Source of the DNA: a bacterium
GTDB lineage: Bacteria > Planctomycetota > Planctomycetia > Planctomycetales > Planctomycetaceae
Assembly (NCBI GenBank): GCA_016124895.1
Contig: WGMU01000098.1
Coordinates: 1-64,000, forward strand
Direction: 5' to 3'
Length of the DNA stretch: 64,000 nt
Below, piece after piece: positions 7,901 to 16,251 of the stretch. Position numbers and translations under genes: made by a program. Below the pieces are notes generated by a model. That model was not told the origin of the DNA. It worked only from the letters and a program-made list of their open reading frames with translations, and did no database searches. Numbering within the stretch: the first letter of the stretch is position 1; each line of letters opens with the position of its first letter.

Positions 7901-10285
7901 TCAGCCCGCAGACCGCTGGTCGGGGTATTTGATCCGACCGTGGTAAATGGCACTCAGCGAATGCGTCAACGATTCCTCTACGATGTTGATTTCGGTGAGT
8001 GTCAGGTTGCTCTCCTCGAACTGGCCGTCGAGGAGCTTGTCCATTGTGATCTTGTGGACCAGAGATTCAATGCGTTTGGGCGTCGGCTCGCTGAGGGTCC
8101 GGCTGGCGCTTTCGACGGCGTCGGCGAGCATCATCACACCGGCCTCGCGCGTCTGCGGTTTTGGTCCCGGATAGCGGAACGACGATTCCTGGGCATCTGT
8201 CCGATGATCCGGCTCGGCCTCGGCCTGCTTGAGAGCTTCGTGATAGAAGTACTGGACCAGCGTCGTGCCGTGGTGCTGCTCGATAAAGTCGATGATTGAC
8301 TGCGGCAGGTGGTGTTCGAGTGCCAGGTCGACGCCGTCTTTGACATGCCCGATGATGATCAACGTACTCATCGCCGGAGCGAGATCCTTATGCCGGCTGG
8401 TCTTGCCGCCTTCAGTATTCTCGATGAAATACTGCGGTTTAAGCATCTTCCCGATGTCGTGGAAATAGGCACCGACACGGACCAGCAGACCGTTCGCGCC
8501 GATGGCGTCCGCGGCTGATTCGCCAATGCTCGCCACCGTGATCGAGTGGTTGTAAGTGCCAGGTGCGCGGCGGACGAGTTCCTGCAGCAGCGGGTGCGAG
8601 ATGTCGCTCATTTCGAGCAGGCTGATATCGGTGACGACGCCGAATGCGCGTTCGACATACGGAAGGCTGCCCGCGACAAGGAAACCGGCTCCAAAGCACA
8701 GCGCCGCGCCCTTGACCGCGTCTGAGACAATCTGCCAGTCGTTCCAGACAACGTCGATTGAATGGCTGCGCAGGACGCCGAGCCCGGTGAATACGACGAA
8801 GTAGACCAGCGCCGTGACAAAGCCCACGCGAATCAGTGTCGATCGCGAGGGGACATAGCTCAGCAGGTTGATCGCCGTGACGGAAACACTCATCAGTGCG
8901 ACGAACTGATTCAGGCTGCCGAACGTCGACAGCGTCAGTATCAGGCAGACGGTCAGCGCCGTCAGTGATGCCATGACCTGCGAGTACGCGACGGCAAAGA
9001 TCATCGCTGCGGCGACGACTGGAACGACTTCAACATGCAGAGACTGGAAATGCGCCGCCCAGCGGGACAGAGCGACTGTCAGCACAATGGTGAGCAGATA
9101 AACGGTCAGACGCGGCCACGATCGAACAACGTGCCGTTCGTGCCGCATCAGGTGGTAGCCATTGATTGCTCCCAGCACGATCAGCATCAGGAAGACCGTC
9201 GCTGTGCGAATCAGGCGCTGATACAGCGGTACGTGTTCTTCCGCGGCAAGGTACTCGTCCTTCAGCAGTTCCAGATCATCGGCCTCAATCACTTCGCCCG
9301 GGCCGACGAGAACCTGTCCGGTGTACCAGGATTCAAACACGACATCGACCGAATCGCGTGCGGTGCGGCGGGCGCGTTCGGTTTCGCTGCGATCGTAAAC
9401 GAGTGTCGGCTCGATGCTGGACCTGAGCCACGCTTCAATCGAACTACGAACCCTTCCAAGCAACGGGATGGATTCCCAGACGGAAGCAATCCGGCCGCCG
9501 GGTTTCATCATGGATTCCAGTTCGACGTCGCCCGGACCGACCATCGAACTGATCGCTGAACCCTCGGTTTCAAGCTGCAGACGCATTCCTGGAGTGATAT
9601 TCAGTCGCCTGACATCTTCCCGGTCGATGATTCCCGCCTGCCCGATCACCAGCAGCAGTTGCTGAAACTCGGCAAGCAACCCTTCAACCCGTTCGATCCG
9701 TGTCTGTGCGGCAGACCCGTCCTGTCCCAGGTCGCGGGCGAGTATCAGATCTCTCAGCTTCTCGAAGGCGGCATCATTGCTGGAGCCGCTGGTTGCGTTG
9801 TCGGAACCTGTCGACTCGGGTTTCCGCAGCGCAAACCGCTGTGCGACTTCGTTCGGGAGTTCGCGCAGAAACTCGGTTTCGGCGAGCGTCTGAAAGTCGG
9901 CGCGGAGCTGGTTGGTCAGCGATTCGCCAAGCAGTTCCTGACGCCGGAAATGCAGCGGGACCCGGGTGACGGCCTGCTGGCGACGGCGGTCGGTTTCAAT
10001 GCGGTTGACGCGGCGGAAATCCACAGACGCCTGCACGCCGTGGATCGGGCGGTTGCCGACACGATAGGGGAACGGTGTTCGCCAGGCTTCTGCAGCAATC
10101 GCCAGCAGCGTAATCGCGCACAAACAGAGGACGACGCGCCCCAGAACTGCCCGGTTGCGCAGCGCAGCAACCGCTCGGGCAATAGACCCGTGCGGAGCAC
10201 CAACCGCGAGTCGCGTGCCTCGAAGGCGACGCGGATGCCTCTGGCCAAAAAGTGCCATTGTTCTGAAGCCAGTCAAGTCACGCAT
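7901..10285 (-). CDS. 7TM-HD family phosphohydrolase (PgpH-like, probable c-di-AMP phosphodiesterase)
   Basis: A 794-residue protein. It has an N-terminal membrane anchor (about residues 45-65), a large extracytoplasmic 7TMR-HDED region, a block of seven hydrophobic segments (about 355-545) and a cytoplasmic HD domain. The HD motifs visible are RRAPGTYNHS, GAYFHDIGKMLKPQYFIEN and IIIGHVKDGVDLALEHHLP, then EQHHGT. PgpH of Listeria hydrolyses c-di-AMP to pApA, and the domain order here is the same. Both ATG 10285 and ATG 10258 are possible starts. It lies 32 bases after phoH and 13 bases before ybeY, the classic phoH-pgpH-ybeY order. No diadenylate cyclase gene is in the window, so the nucleotide is inferred. 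Confidence 0.9.
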   Translation of the reverse strand: MRDLTGFRTMALFGQRHPRRLRGTRLAVGAPHGSIARAVAALRNRAVLGRVVLCLCAITLLAIAAEAWRTPFPYRVGNRPIHGVQASVDFRRVNRIETDRRRQQAVTRVPLHFRRQELLGESLTNQLRADFQTLAETEFLRELPNEVAQRFALRKPESTGSDNATSGSSNDAAFEKLRDLILARDLGQDGSAAQTRIERVEGLLAEFQQLLLVIGQAGIIDREDVRRLNITPGMRLQLETEGSAISSMVGPGDVELESMMKPGGRIASVWESIPLLGRVRSSIEAWLRSSIEPTLVYDRSETERARRTARDSVDVVFESWYTGQVLVGPGEVIEADDLELLKDEYLAAEEHVPLYQRLIRTATVFLMLIVLGAINGYHLMRHERHVVRSWPRLTVYLLTIVLTVALSRWAAHFQSLHVEVVPVVAAAMIFAVAYSQVMASLTALTVCLILTLSTFGSLNQFVALMSVSVTAINLLSYVPSRSTLIRVGFVTALVYFVVFTGLGVLRSHSIDVVWNDWQIVSDAVKGAALCFGAGFLVAGSLPYVERAFGVVTDISLLEMSDISHPLLQELVRRAPGTYNHSITVASIGESAADAIGANGLLVRVGAYFHDIGKMLKPQYFIENTEGGKTSRHKDLAPAMSTLIIIGHVKDGVDLALEHHLPQSIIDFIEQHHGTTLVQYFYHEALKQAEAEPDHRTDAQESSFRYPGPKPQTREAGVMMLADAVESASRTLSEPTPKRIESLVHKITMDKLLDGQFEESNLTLTEINIVEESLTHSLSAIYHGRIKYPDQRSAG

Positions 10286-10317
10286 TCCTGACGGAAACTG
10301 ACTTGTGACCCGGCCGT

Positions 10318-11574
10318 TTACTTCCTTCGCGAATGAGCCGCAGGCGGTGATTTCTGGCCGGCATCGTACGCTCGCACGATCTCGCGGACCAGTCGGTGCC
10401 GGACGATATCCTGACCGGACAGCCGCACCGCTTCAACTCCAGGAATTCCCGTCAGCCGGACGATCGCGTCGTCCAGGCCCGAGGTCATGTGTCCCGGCAG
10501 GTCAACCTGCGTCGGGTCGCCGGTCACCACAATTTTCGAATGTTCACCCATGCGGGTCAGAAACATCATCATTTGCGTCGCGGTCGTGTTTTGAGCCTCG
10601 TCGAGGATGATGAATGTGTCGTTAAGTGTCCGGCCGCGCATATAGGCGAGCGGAACGATCTCAATAATGTCGTGCTCCATGTACCGTTTCACCTGGTCGA
10701 AACTGAGGATGTCTGCCAGCGCGTCGAGCAGCGGTCGCAGGTACGGATTGACCTTTGCCAGCAGGTCACCGGGCAGGAAACCAAGCTTTTCGCCTGCCTC
10801 GACCGCCGGCCGGACGAGCACGATTTTCCGAACCTGCTCGGTCCGCAGCGCGTTCAGAGCCATTGCCACCGCGAGATACGTCTTTCCGCAACCAGCCGGG
10901 CCGGTGCAGAAAACGAGGTCGTTTTCGCGGATTGCTTCGACGTACCGCCCTTGTCCCTGAGTTCGCGGCTTCACGCGGCGGGCTTTCTCGAACAGATTGA
11001 TGGCGACTTCCGGTTCCATCGGCGACGTTCCTTTTGACGATCTCACTCGGGCACTCGAGCCACCATTGCGCTGTCCGTTTTCGCGTCGAGCGTCCTCGGA
11101 CTTTGTGGCGGCGCCGCGGGAAGGTGCCTCGAATCGAAACGACGCTGTGTCATGTCCGCCACGCGGGGTCAATTCTTTGCCTCCCGACAAATCCACTTCC
11201 GAAGTCAGGCCGCTGACGGATTCCAGTTCGGCTGCGACGTTAATCTCCGGGACCGATTCGCCGCTCAGCACGTCTCGATCCAGGAGGTCGTTGCCCAAAT
11301 CTTCGGGAACGTCGCACGCGGTGAATCGCCGGACGGCCTGCTCGACGTCGCCGGGAAACAGTTCGCCGTGGCGTTCCAGCGTGAGCTGCAGGTCGCGGAA
11401 GATCTCTGACGCGGCGCTGACCTGCGACTCGGTGCCGCTCAGCCGCAGTTCCTCACCGCGAACGACCACCTGAACACCGAGTCGATTCTTAATCAGCTTG
11501 AGAAACTGGTCCTGGCAGCCAAACAGCGTCCGAATCTGATCCTGGTTTTTGATAGGAAGCGTCTGCTGCACCAT
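10318..11574 (-). CDS. phoH: PhoH family ATPase
   Basis: A 418-residue protein. The N-terminal 80 residues carry a PhoH-associated KH-like region (RLGVQVVVRGEELRLSG). A low-complexity linker of about 100 residues follows, then the PhoH ATPase domain with Walker A GPAGCGKTY, LVRPAVEAGEKLGFLPGD and Walker B FIILDEAQN, ending in GDPTQVDLP. PhoH proteins are nucleotide-binding proteins often linked to RNA metabolism, and their pairing with YbeY supports this. The long linker makes it about 80-100 residues longer than E. coli YbeZ. It is the first gene of a four-gene minus-strand operon (phoH, pgpH, ybeY, CBS/CorC). Confidence 0.94.
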   Translation of the reverse strand: MVQQTLPIKNQDQIRTLFGCQDQFLKLIKNRLGVQVVVRGEELRLSGTESQVSAASEIFRDLQLTLERHGELFPGDVEQAVRRFTACDVPEDLGNDLLDRDVLSGESVPEINVAAELESVSGLTSEVDLSGGKELTPRGGHDTASFRFEAPSRGAATKSEDARRENGQRNGGSSARVRSSKGTSPMEPEVAINLFEKARRVKPRTQGQGRYVEAIRENDLVFCTGPAGCGKTYLAVAMALNALRTEQVRKIVLVRPAVEAGEKLGFLPGDLLAKVNPYLRPLLDALADILSFDQVKRYMEHDIIEIVPLAYMRGRTLNDTFIILDEAQNTTATQMMMFLTRMGEHSKIVVTGDPTQVDLPGHMTSGLDDAIVRLTGIPGVEAVRLSGQDIVRHRLVREIVRAYDAGQKSPPAAHSRRK

Positions 11575-11898
11575 GGGGGTTCTCAGTCGAGAATTCGTTC
11601 AAACTCAGGCAAGGCCGTACCGAACCGCCAGCACACAGCATAAACGAGAGTCCGGCGCCGAACACTCAGTACGAATTTTCGCCGGGGCTTTCCGGGTCGG
11701 TGCCTGAAATTGCCCGGCGGAGTGCGTTTTCGAATCACGAGGCGTCCTGCGACACACAGACCGGTCAAGAGGTTCTCGACTGTGATCAGACTCGTCATCG
11801 CCGGTGTGCCCGAGTGGTTGCACAGCGCCCGGTAACGCCGCTAAACCTCCGCGACTGCCTGTTACCAAACGCTTCCACTGCTTCCGGAGACTGCTTCC
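11575..11898. other. Divergent intergenic region, phoH / SGNH-Dabb
   Basis: 324 bases between divergent starts. It must carry both promoters, but I cannot point to convincing -35/-10 pairs. GGAGA at 11887-11891 is a plausible ribosome-binding site for the plus-strand gene. Confidence 0.5.
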
Positions 11899-12915
11899 AT
11901 GTCGGTTCGATCCTGTCTGACCTCCTGCCTGCTGACCATGACCGTCCTGCTGACTGCCGCGAACTCGTCGGAATCCGCCGAGCCACTGAAAAAGGGCGAC
12001 CGCATCGTCTTCCTCGGCGATTCGATCACGCAGGCTGGCGCTGGTCCGAACGGCTATGTCACGCTGGTTCGGAAAGCCCTTGACGACAAATTGCCTGACC
12101 TGGGCATCGAAGTGATTGGAGCGGGTATCAGCGGTAACCGTGTGCCGAATCTCGAAGCCCGGCTCGACCGCGACGTCATCGAGAAGAAACCGACGGTCGT
12201 TGTCATCTATATCGGAATCAACGATGTCTGGCACTCACTGAATGGCCGCGGGACGCCGCGCGAGGAGTTTGAAGCCGGCCTCAAGCGGATCATCGCGAAG
12301 ATCAACGACGCTGGTGCCCGCGTCATTCTCTGTACGCCGAGCATGATCGGAGAAAAGACGGACGGCTCGAATCCGCTCGACCCGATGCTCGAACATTACG
12401 CTGCGACAAGCCGCAAGGTCGCCGTCGACACGAACGCGCAGCTTTATGATCTGCGCCGTCGTTTCCTGACGCACCTTCGCGACCACAATCCAGAGAACGC
12501 CGAGAAGAACGTTCTGACGACCGACGGTGTGCATCTCAACGCGGCCGGAAACGGGTTCGTCCGGGACTGTATGCTCGAAGCGCTCGGTGTTTACGCCTCT
12601 GAGCAGCGGCAATTGCTGCGGCACGTGGTGCTGTTCAAGTTCAAAGAAGATGTCACGCCGGCTCAGATTGACGAAGTCGTCGATGCCTTTGCTCACCTGC
12701 CAGGCCGGATCGACACGATCGTCGATTTCGACTGGGGCACGGACGTCAGTGTCGAAGGCAAATCCGCAGGTTTCACGCACGGCTTCGTGGTCACCTTCCG
12801 CGACGCCGCCGGCCGCGACGCCTACCTGCCGCATCCCGCGCATCAGGAGTTCGTCTCAATCGTCAAGGACCGCCTGGAAGACGTGCTGGTTTTCGACTTC
12901 AACACAAGCCACTGA
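11899..12915 (+). CDS. Exported SGNH/GDSL hydrolase fused to a Dabb domain
   Basis: The 338-residue protein has a signal peptide (residues 1-24, MSVRSCLTSCLLTMTVLLTA). An SGNH hydrolase domain follows with all blocks: FLGDSITQAG (I), GNRV (II), IGINDVW (III) and DGVHLN (V, D-x-x-H). From about residue 238 comes LRHVVLFKFKEDVTPAQIDEVV, the start of a Dabb (stress-responsive A/B-barrel) domain of about 98 residues ending in VFDFNTSH. The hydrolase part resembles carbohydrate esterases or acetylxylan-type deacetylases. Dabb domains are dimeric alpha-beta barrels found alone or as fusions in planctomycetes. The stop overlaps a half-palindrome at 12912-12928 shared with the convergent gene. Confidence 0.88.
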   Translation: MSVRSCLTSCLLTMTVLLTAANSSESAEPLKKGDRIVFLGDSITQAGAGPNGYVTLVRKALDDKLPDLGIEVIGAGISGNRVPNLEARLDRDVIEKKPTVVVIYIGINDVWHSLNGRGTPREEFEAGLKRIIAKINDAGARVILCTPSMIGEKTDGSNPLDPMLEHYAATSRKVAVDTNAQLYDLRRRFLTHLRDHNPENAEKNVLTTDGVHLNAAGNGFVRDCMLEALGVYASEQRQLLRHVVLFKFKEDVTPAQIDEVVDAFAHLPGRIDTIVDFDWGTDVSVEGKSAGFTHGFVVTFRDAAGRDAYLPHPAHQEFVSIVKDRLEDVLVFDFNTSH

Positions 12916-12928
12916 GCGAGATGGCTAC
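12912..12928 (-). repeat. Half copy of a GTAG palindrome at a convergent gene junction
   Basis: On the minus strand GTAGCCATCTCGCTC matches the left part of the complete hairpin at 17298-17322. The TAG is the stop of the 12925-13707 gene. The second arm is replaced by the end of the convergent SGNH-Dabb gene. Confidence 0.65.
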
Positions 12929-13707
12929 GTTGGCTGAACCGTCGCCGCAAACTGCTCAACAAACCGCAACTGGCTGAATACCCCGTCACAGCCGGTTGCG
13001 GTCAGCTTTCTGACATCAGCGGGAGTCGCCATCTCGGTCACGACGAGCAGCTTCGCCTGCGGATTCTCCGCGCGAAGCCGGGCAACTTCGTGCAAAACGG
13101 CGTCGTCGATCAGCGTCGTTGCGAGCAGTTCGATGTCAGCTCGCGCGCTCGCCACTGCAAGTTGGCCGCCCATTGCTTGAATCGCTTCTTTGAGAAACCG
13201 ACCAAATGGGCGATCGAGCGACTCGATGCGAACGCTTCGTCCCGTCAGCAGACAATCCGAGTCGAGCAGCGTCCGTACGGCTGAACTGACAAAGACTTCG
13301 TCGCGCGAGGCAGTCGGTGGCAGCGGCGGCTCGTCCCGTTGCCAGGCGGCGAGTTCCTGACGCAGTCTGACGGGAGCGTGCTGCAGGGGAACGCACCAGC
13401 CGATCGGCCAGCACTGCTCGGTCCGTCCGATTGATTCGCACCACGGACCGAAGACGACGATGCCACGAGTCAGTGGCACCTGGCCGACAAACGTCTCGAC
13501 ATCCGCCGCGGCAAACTGATCGGGAACTCCCTGGTAAACGATGACGAGGTCCGGGAACCAGCCTCCATCGGCCAGCAGTGCGATTACGGCCGGCAGATCT
13601 GTCGCTGTCTGCAGATCATCTTGAGGCATCGGCCACTTAGTCAGCAGTTCGTCCGGAACAGCGACCGCCAGCGTTTTCATTTTCGCGGCACAGTTCGAAG
13701 TGATCAC
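12925..13707 (-). CDS. Hypothetical protein, possible divergent receiver-like fold
   Basis: A 260-residue protein without signal peptide or membrane segments. Two alpha/beta halves are suggested: LAVAVPDELL..FPDLVIVYQGVP at the start, and VASARADIELLATTLIDDAVLHEVARL..PQAKLLVVTEMATPADVRKLTATGCDGVFSQ at the end. The latter reads like the beta4-alpha4-beta5 part of a response regulator receiver without the phospho-acceptor context. The start is GTG 13707: a ten-base Shine-Dalgarno TAAGGAGGTG (13719-13710) ends two bases before it, whereas ATG 13680 would be 29 bases away. Function unknown. It is encoded just upstream of nothing co-directional and converges on the SGNH-Dabb gene. Confidence 0.65.
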   Translation of the reverse strand: MITSNCAAKMKTLAVAVPDELLTKWPMPQDDLQTATDLPAVIALLADGGWFPDLVIVYQGVPDQFAAADVETFVGQVPLTRGIVVFGPWCESIGRTEQCWPIGWCVPLQHAPVRLRQELAAWQRDEPPLPPTASRDEVFVSSAVRTLLDSDCLLTGRSVRIESLDRPFGRFLKEAIQAMGGQLAVASARADIELLATTLIDDAVLHEVARLRAENPQAKLLVVTEMATPADVRKLTATGCDGVFSQLRFVEQFAATVQPT

Positions 13708-13709
13708 AA

Positions 13710-13719
13710 CACCTCCTTA
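13710..13719 (-). promoter_or_regulatory. Full-length Shine-Dalgarno that decides a GTG start
   Basis: TAAGGAGGTG is complementary to the complete anti-SD end of 16S rRNA. Most genes in this window have weak sites such as AGGA or GAGG. The site fixes translation at GTG 13707, although the very short spacing is unusual. Confidence 0.6.
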
Positions 13720-13732
13720 CGTTGCTCGGCCG

Positions 13733-16084
13733 TCAGTTTGCTTCGGCTGACTGCATTCTGGCTTCGAGGCTCGCTCGCATTTCCAGGACGCGTTCGACAT
13801 CCAGTCCGTCCGGCCGCTTGTTGAGCATCCAGTCGATGTCTTCAATTGCGGCAGCGTATCGTCCCGTGGTTGCCGCGATCTGAATGCGGCGGGCGCGGCT
13901 TTCCAGATGATCAGGATCGATCGTCAGTGCTGTCGTCAGGTAACGCAGGACGGCCGCGGTGTCGTCATCGTCTTCCGCCACGCTGCGCAGGTTTGAGAGC
14001 ATCCGCACCAGAATGCTGCGAGCATCGGCCGGAGCGAGAAACTCCTGCGTGAGGCTGGCGATGCGTTCGTCATCCTCGATCGGAAAGTACTGTCTGACAC
14101 GTTTGAGGATCTCATCGCTGGACAGCACGGCCGCTTTGTCGAAGACGTCGAGCACCTTCCCCGGCACGCCTTCCTGTTCAACACGGACAACAAAGTGCCC
14201 TGGCATGCCGACGCCGTGGACCTTCAATCCGAGCCGCCGGGCGATCTCGATGTAAAGAACCGACAGCGTGATAGGCAGCCCCTCGCGGTCGTCGATCACT
14301 TCGTTCAGATAGCTGTTCGAGCGGTTGTCGTATTCCATTCGGCTGCCGTGAAAACCGAGCTGCTCGAACAGGTACTTATTGAGTGCCGCGAGCAGGTCGT
14401 CAGGAGACGCGTCGTCGGCCAGCGTCGCTTGAATGTCCTCGACCATCAGCTCGACCTCGCGCATGTACGCGTCAACGTCGACCTCAGGATTATCCAGCCG
14501 GGCCAGCAGCAACGCTCCGCGAAGCAAGTCGACCTCTCTGGATTCCGAGCTGAACAACGCACTGAGTTCCCGCTGCGTTTTTTGCGAATGAACTTCTGCG
14601 GCCAGTTCGCGCAGTCGAGCGGCCCGTTGCTCGAGCACCCGCGCTTCCTGTTCCAGAGCCGTCGCTGCGGACAGGCCATCCGGCAGCAGCCGGTCAACAG
14701 CCGACTGTGGTGGCGGGGTGTCGAGCGGCAGCGAATCACTGACTTCGGTAACTCGCTTTGCCACTTCGTCAGGCGGTCGATGCGCGGGGATCGAGGTTGC
14801 GACGCGAAAGTTGCGGAATTCGGCCTCCGTATCGCGGAACTTGGCGAGTCCGACGGCTCCGGCCGCCAGCACATGGTCGGTCGACTCGGTCACCAGTTCG
14901 TCGTTGACAAAGCAGCGCATCCCATTCTTGTCGACGCGGACCTTCAGAAGATTCCATTCACCCGGTCGGTACGCCTTGTGAGACCGTTCGTCGAGCACTT
15001 TCCATGTGTAAACAGACGGGCCATTAAACCGGGTCAGACGCAGTCGATCGTTACTCGGATAAAAGCCGTAGTGGCGGTCCTGCCCGTCCGAGTGGAACAC
15101 CAGACCGGCTGCGCCCTCCGTCGGCGAGAATTTGACCTCGACGGCGACCTCATACGGCTCGTTCGGAACCGAGTGCGTCGAGAGGCACAGCGATCGGCCG
15201 CCGAAACCGCTGCCAGTATCGTCAACGAGAATCCGTCCGGCGCGCTGTCGCCAGTTTGCGCCGAACAGCGGCGTCCAGTCTCGCTCGCGCAGTGCGCCGA
15301 TCGTCTTCCACTGTGAGATCGGCACGGGGTTTGGTTTTTCGAGCAGCGGTTTTAGCGCATTGATCACGACGGCGAAGCCCAGGTTCCGCGTCACGGCCGA
15401 CTTCAACGTGATGATGCCGTACACGCGGCCCTGCATGTCAAGCACCGGACCGCCGCTGTTGCCGCGTTCGATCGGCATTGCCAGTTGGAGCATCGGCTTC
15501 CCGTCGACTTCCCGTTGCTCTGAGACGACACCCGCCACCACACTGTGCCGCAACCCCTGCGGATTGCCGATCGCGACCACTTCTGTTCCAGGGTGCAGCA
15601 TTGACGAGTCGCCCAGTTCCAGCGGCTTCAGCCCGGTCTTGTCGATCCGGATCAGCGCGAGGTCCATTGCCTTTTCCGTCGCGTGGACCGAGACGACGTC
15701 GTGTTTTGAGCCGTCAGCAAACTGTACAGAGATCGGTCGCGCTTCTCCGATCACGTGCAGGTTGGTCGCAATCAATCCGTCTTTCGATACGACGAAGCCG
15801 GTCCCGAGCCCCTGCTGCCTGCCGTCGCGACCATCGAACGTCACGACGACAATCGAGTCACGAACCTCAGCCACCAGTGCGGCGATTCGCGACTCATCGG
15901 ACGATTCGGTCACAGACTCATCGGCTTTGACGTCGCCGTTCGCCGCTTCGCGTTGCTGCTTCGAGTCGTCCGGAGTCGGCTCATCCGCAAGGCCGGAGTC
16001 GACGACTGCCAGATTCAGCAGGAGGGCGACGACGCCCGGAAGCAGAAGCTCAAGCCCGACAGACAGACGTGACGAATTGGGCAT
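13733..16084 (-). CDS. Exported four-domain protein: trypsin-like protease, LamG/DUF1080-like, SirB1-like transglutaminase, TPR
   Basis: A 783-residue protein. The signal peptide spans about residues 1-33. An HtrA-type trypsin-like domain covers about 65-265, with catalytic H110 (ATNLHVIG), D141 (KAMDLALIRID) and S210 (ERGNSGGPV). A concanavalin-like domain similar to 3-keto-disaccharide hydrolase (DUF1080) modules follows (about 280-455, HYGFYPSNDRLRLTRFNG, FRNFRV). A SirB1-type transglutaminase-like domain spans about 540-710 (LPITLSVLYIEIARRLGLKVHGVGMPGHFVVRV). TPR-like helices close the protein. No PDZ domain is seen. The start at 16084 has GGAGA upstream. It is probably envelope-associated; the role is unknown. 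The fusion may reflect localized protein quality control or a peptidoglycan/protein-crosslink function. Confidence 0.88.
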   Translation of the reverse strand: MPNSSRLSVGLELLLPGVVALLLNLAVVDSGLADEPTPDDSKQQREAANGDVKADESVTESSDESRIAALVAEVRDSIVVVTFDGRDGRQQGLGTGFVVSKDGLIATNLHVIGEARPISVQFADGSKHDVVSVHATEKAMDLALIRIDKTGLKPLELGDSSMLHPGTEVVAIGNPQGLRHSVVAGVVSEQREVDGKPMLQLAMPIERGNSGGPVLDMQGRVYGIITLKSAVTRNLGFAVVINALKPLLEKPNPVPISQWKTIGALRERDWTPLFGANWRQRAGRILVDDTGSGFGGRSLCLSTHSVPNEPYEVAVEVKFSPTEGAAGLVFHSDGQDRHYGFYPSNDRLRLTRFNGPSVYTWKVLDERSHKAYRPGEWNLLKVRVDKNGMRCFVNDELVTESTDHVLAAGAVGLAKFRDTEAEFRNFRVATSIPAHRPPDEVAKRVTEVSDSLPLDTPPPQSAVDRLLPDGLSAATALEQEARVLEQRAARLRELAAEVHSQKTQRELSALFSSESREVDLLRGALLLARLDNPEVDVDAYMREVELMVEDIQATLADDASPDDLLAALNKYLFEQLGFHGSRMEYDNRSNSYLNEVIDDREGLPITLSVLYIEIARRLGLKVHGVGMPGHFVVRVEQEGVPGKVLDVFDKAAVLSSDEILKRVRQYFPIEDDERIASLTQEFLAPADARSILVRMLSNLRSVAEDDDDTAAVLRYLTTALTIDPDHLESRARRIQIAATTGRYAAAIEDIDWMLNKRPDGLDVERVLEMRASLEARMQSAEAN

Positions 16085-16130
16085 ATCGTTCTCCAGCCAC
16101 AGGCGGCATCGCCAGGACGAACTGCAGGTG

Positions 16131-16190
16131 TGTGCCACTGGCTCTGCCAGTGTCCGAGGCCCTTAACACACCGGCAGAGCCGGCGGCACA
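16131..16190. repeat. Large imperfect palindrome upstream of the protease gene
   Basis: Arms 16131-16153 (TGTGCCACTGGCTCTGCC...) and 16166-16190 (reverse-complementary, with GCAGAGCC at its core) pair over about 23 bases with few mismatches around a 12-base loop. It lies 47 bases before the protease start and 62 bases after the stop of the upstream co-directional gene. Confidence 0.75.
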
Positions 16191-16251
16191 TGGGGTACCA
16201 GATTTGCGGAATCGGAGTCCTACTCTGTCTCAGCTCAAGGGCGTTGCCCAG

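Noticed and set aside
14195-15316. Plus-strand open frame of 373 codons
   Set aside because: Antisense to the four-domain protease gene, whose catalytic residues and domains are visible on the other strand.
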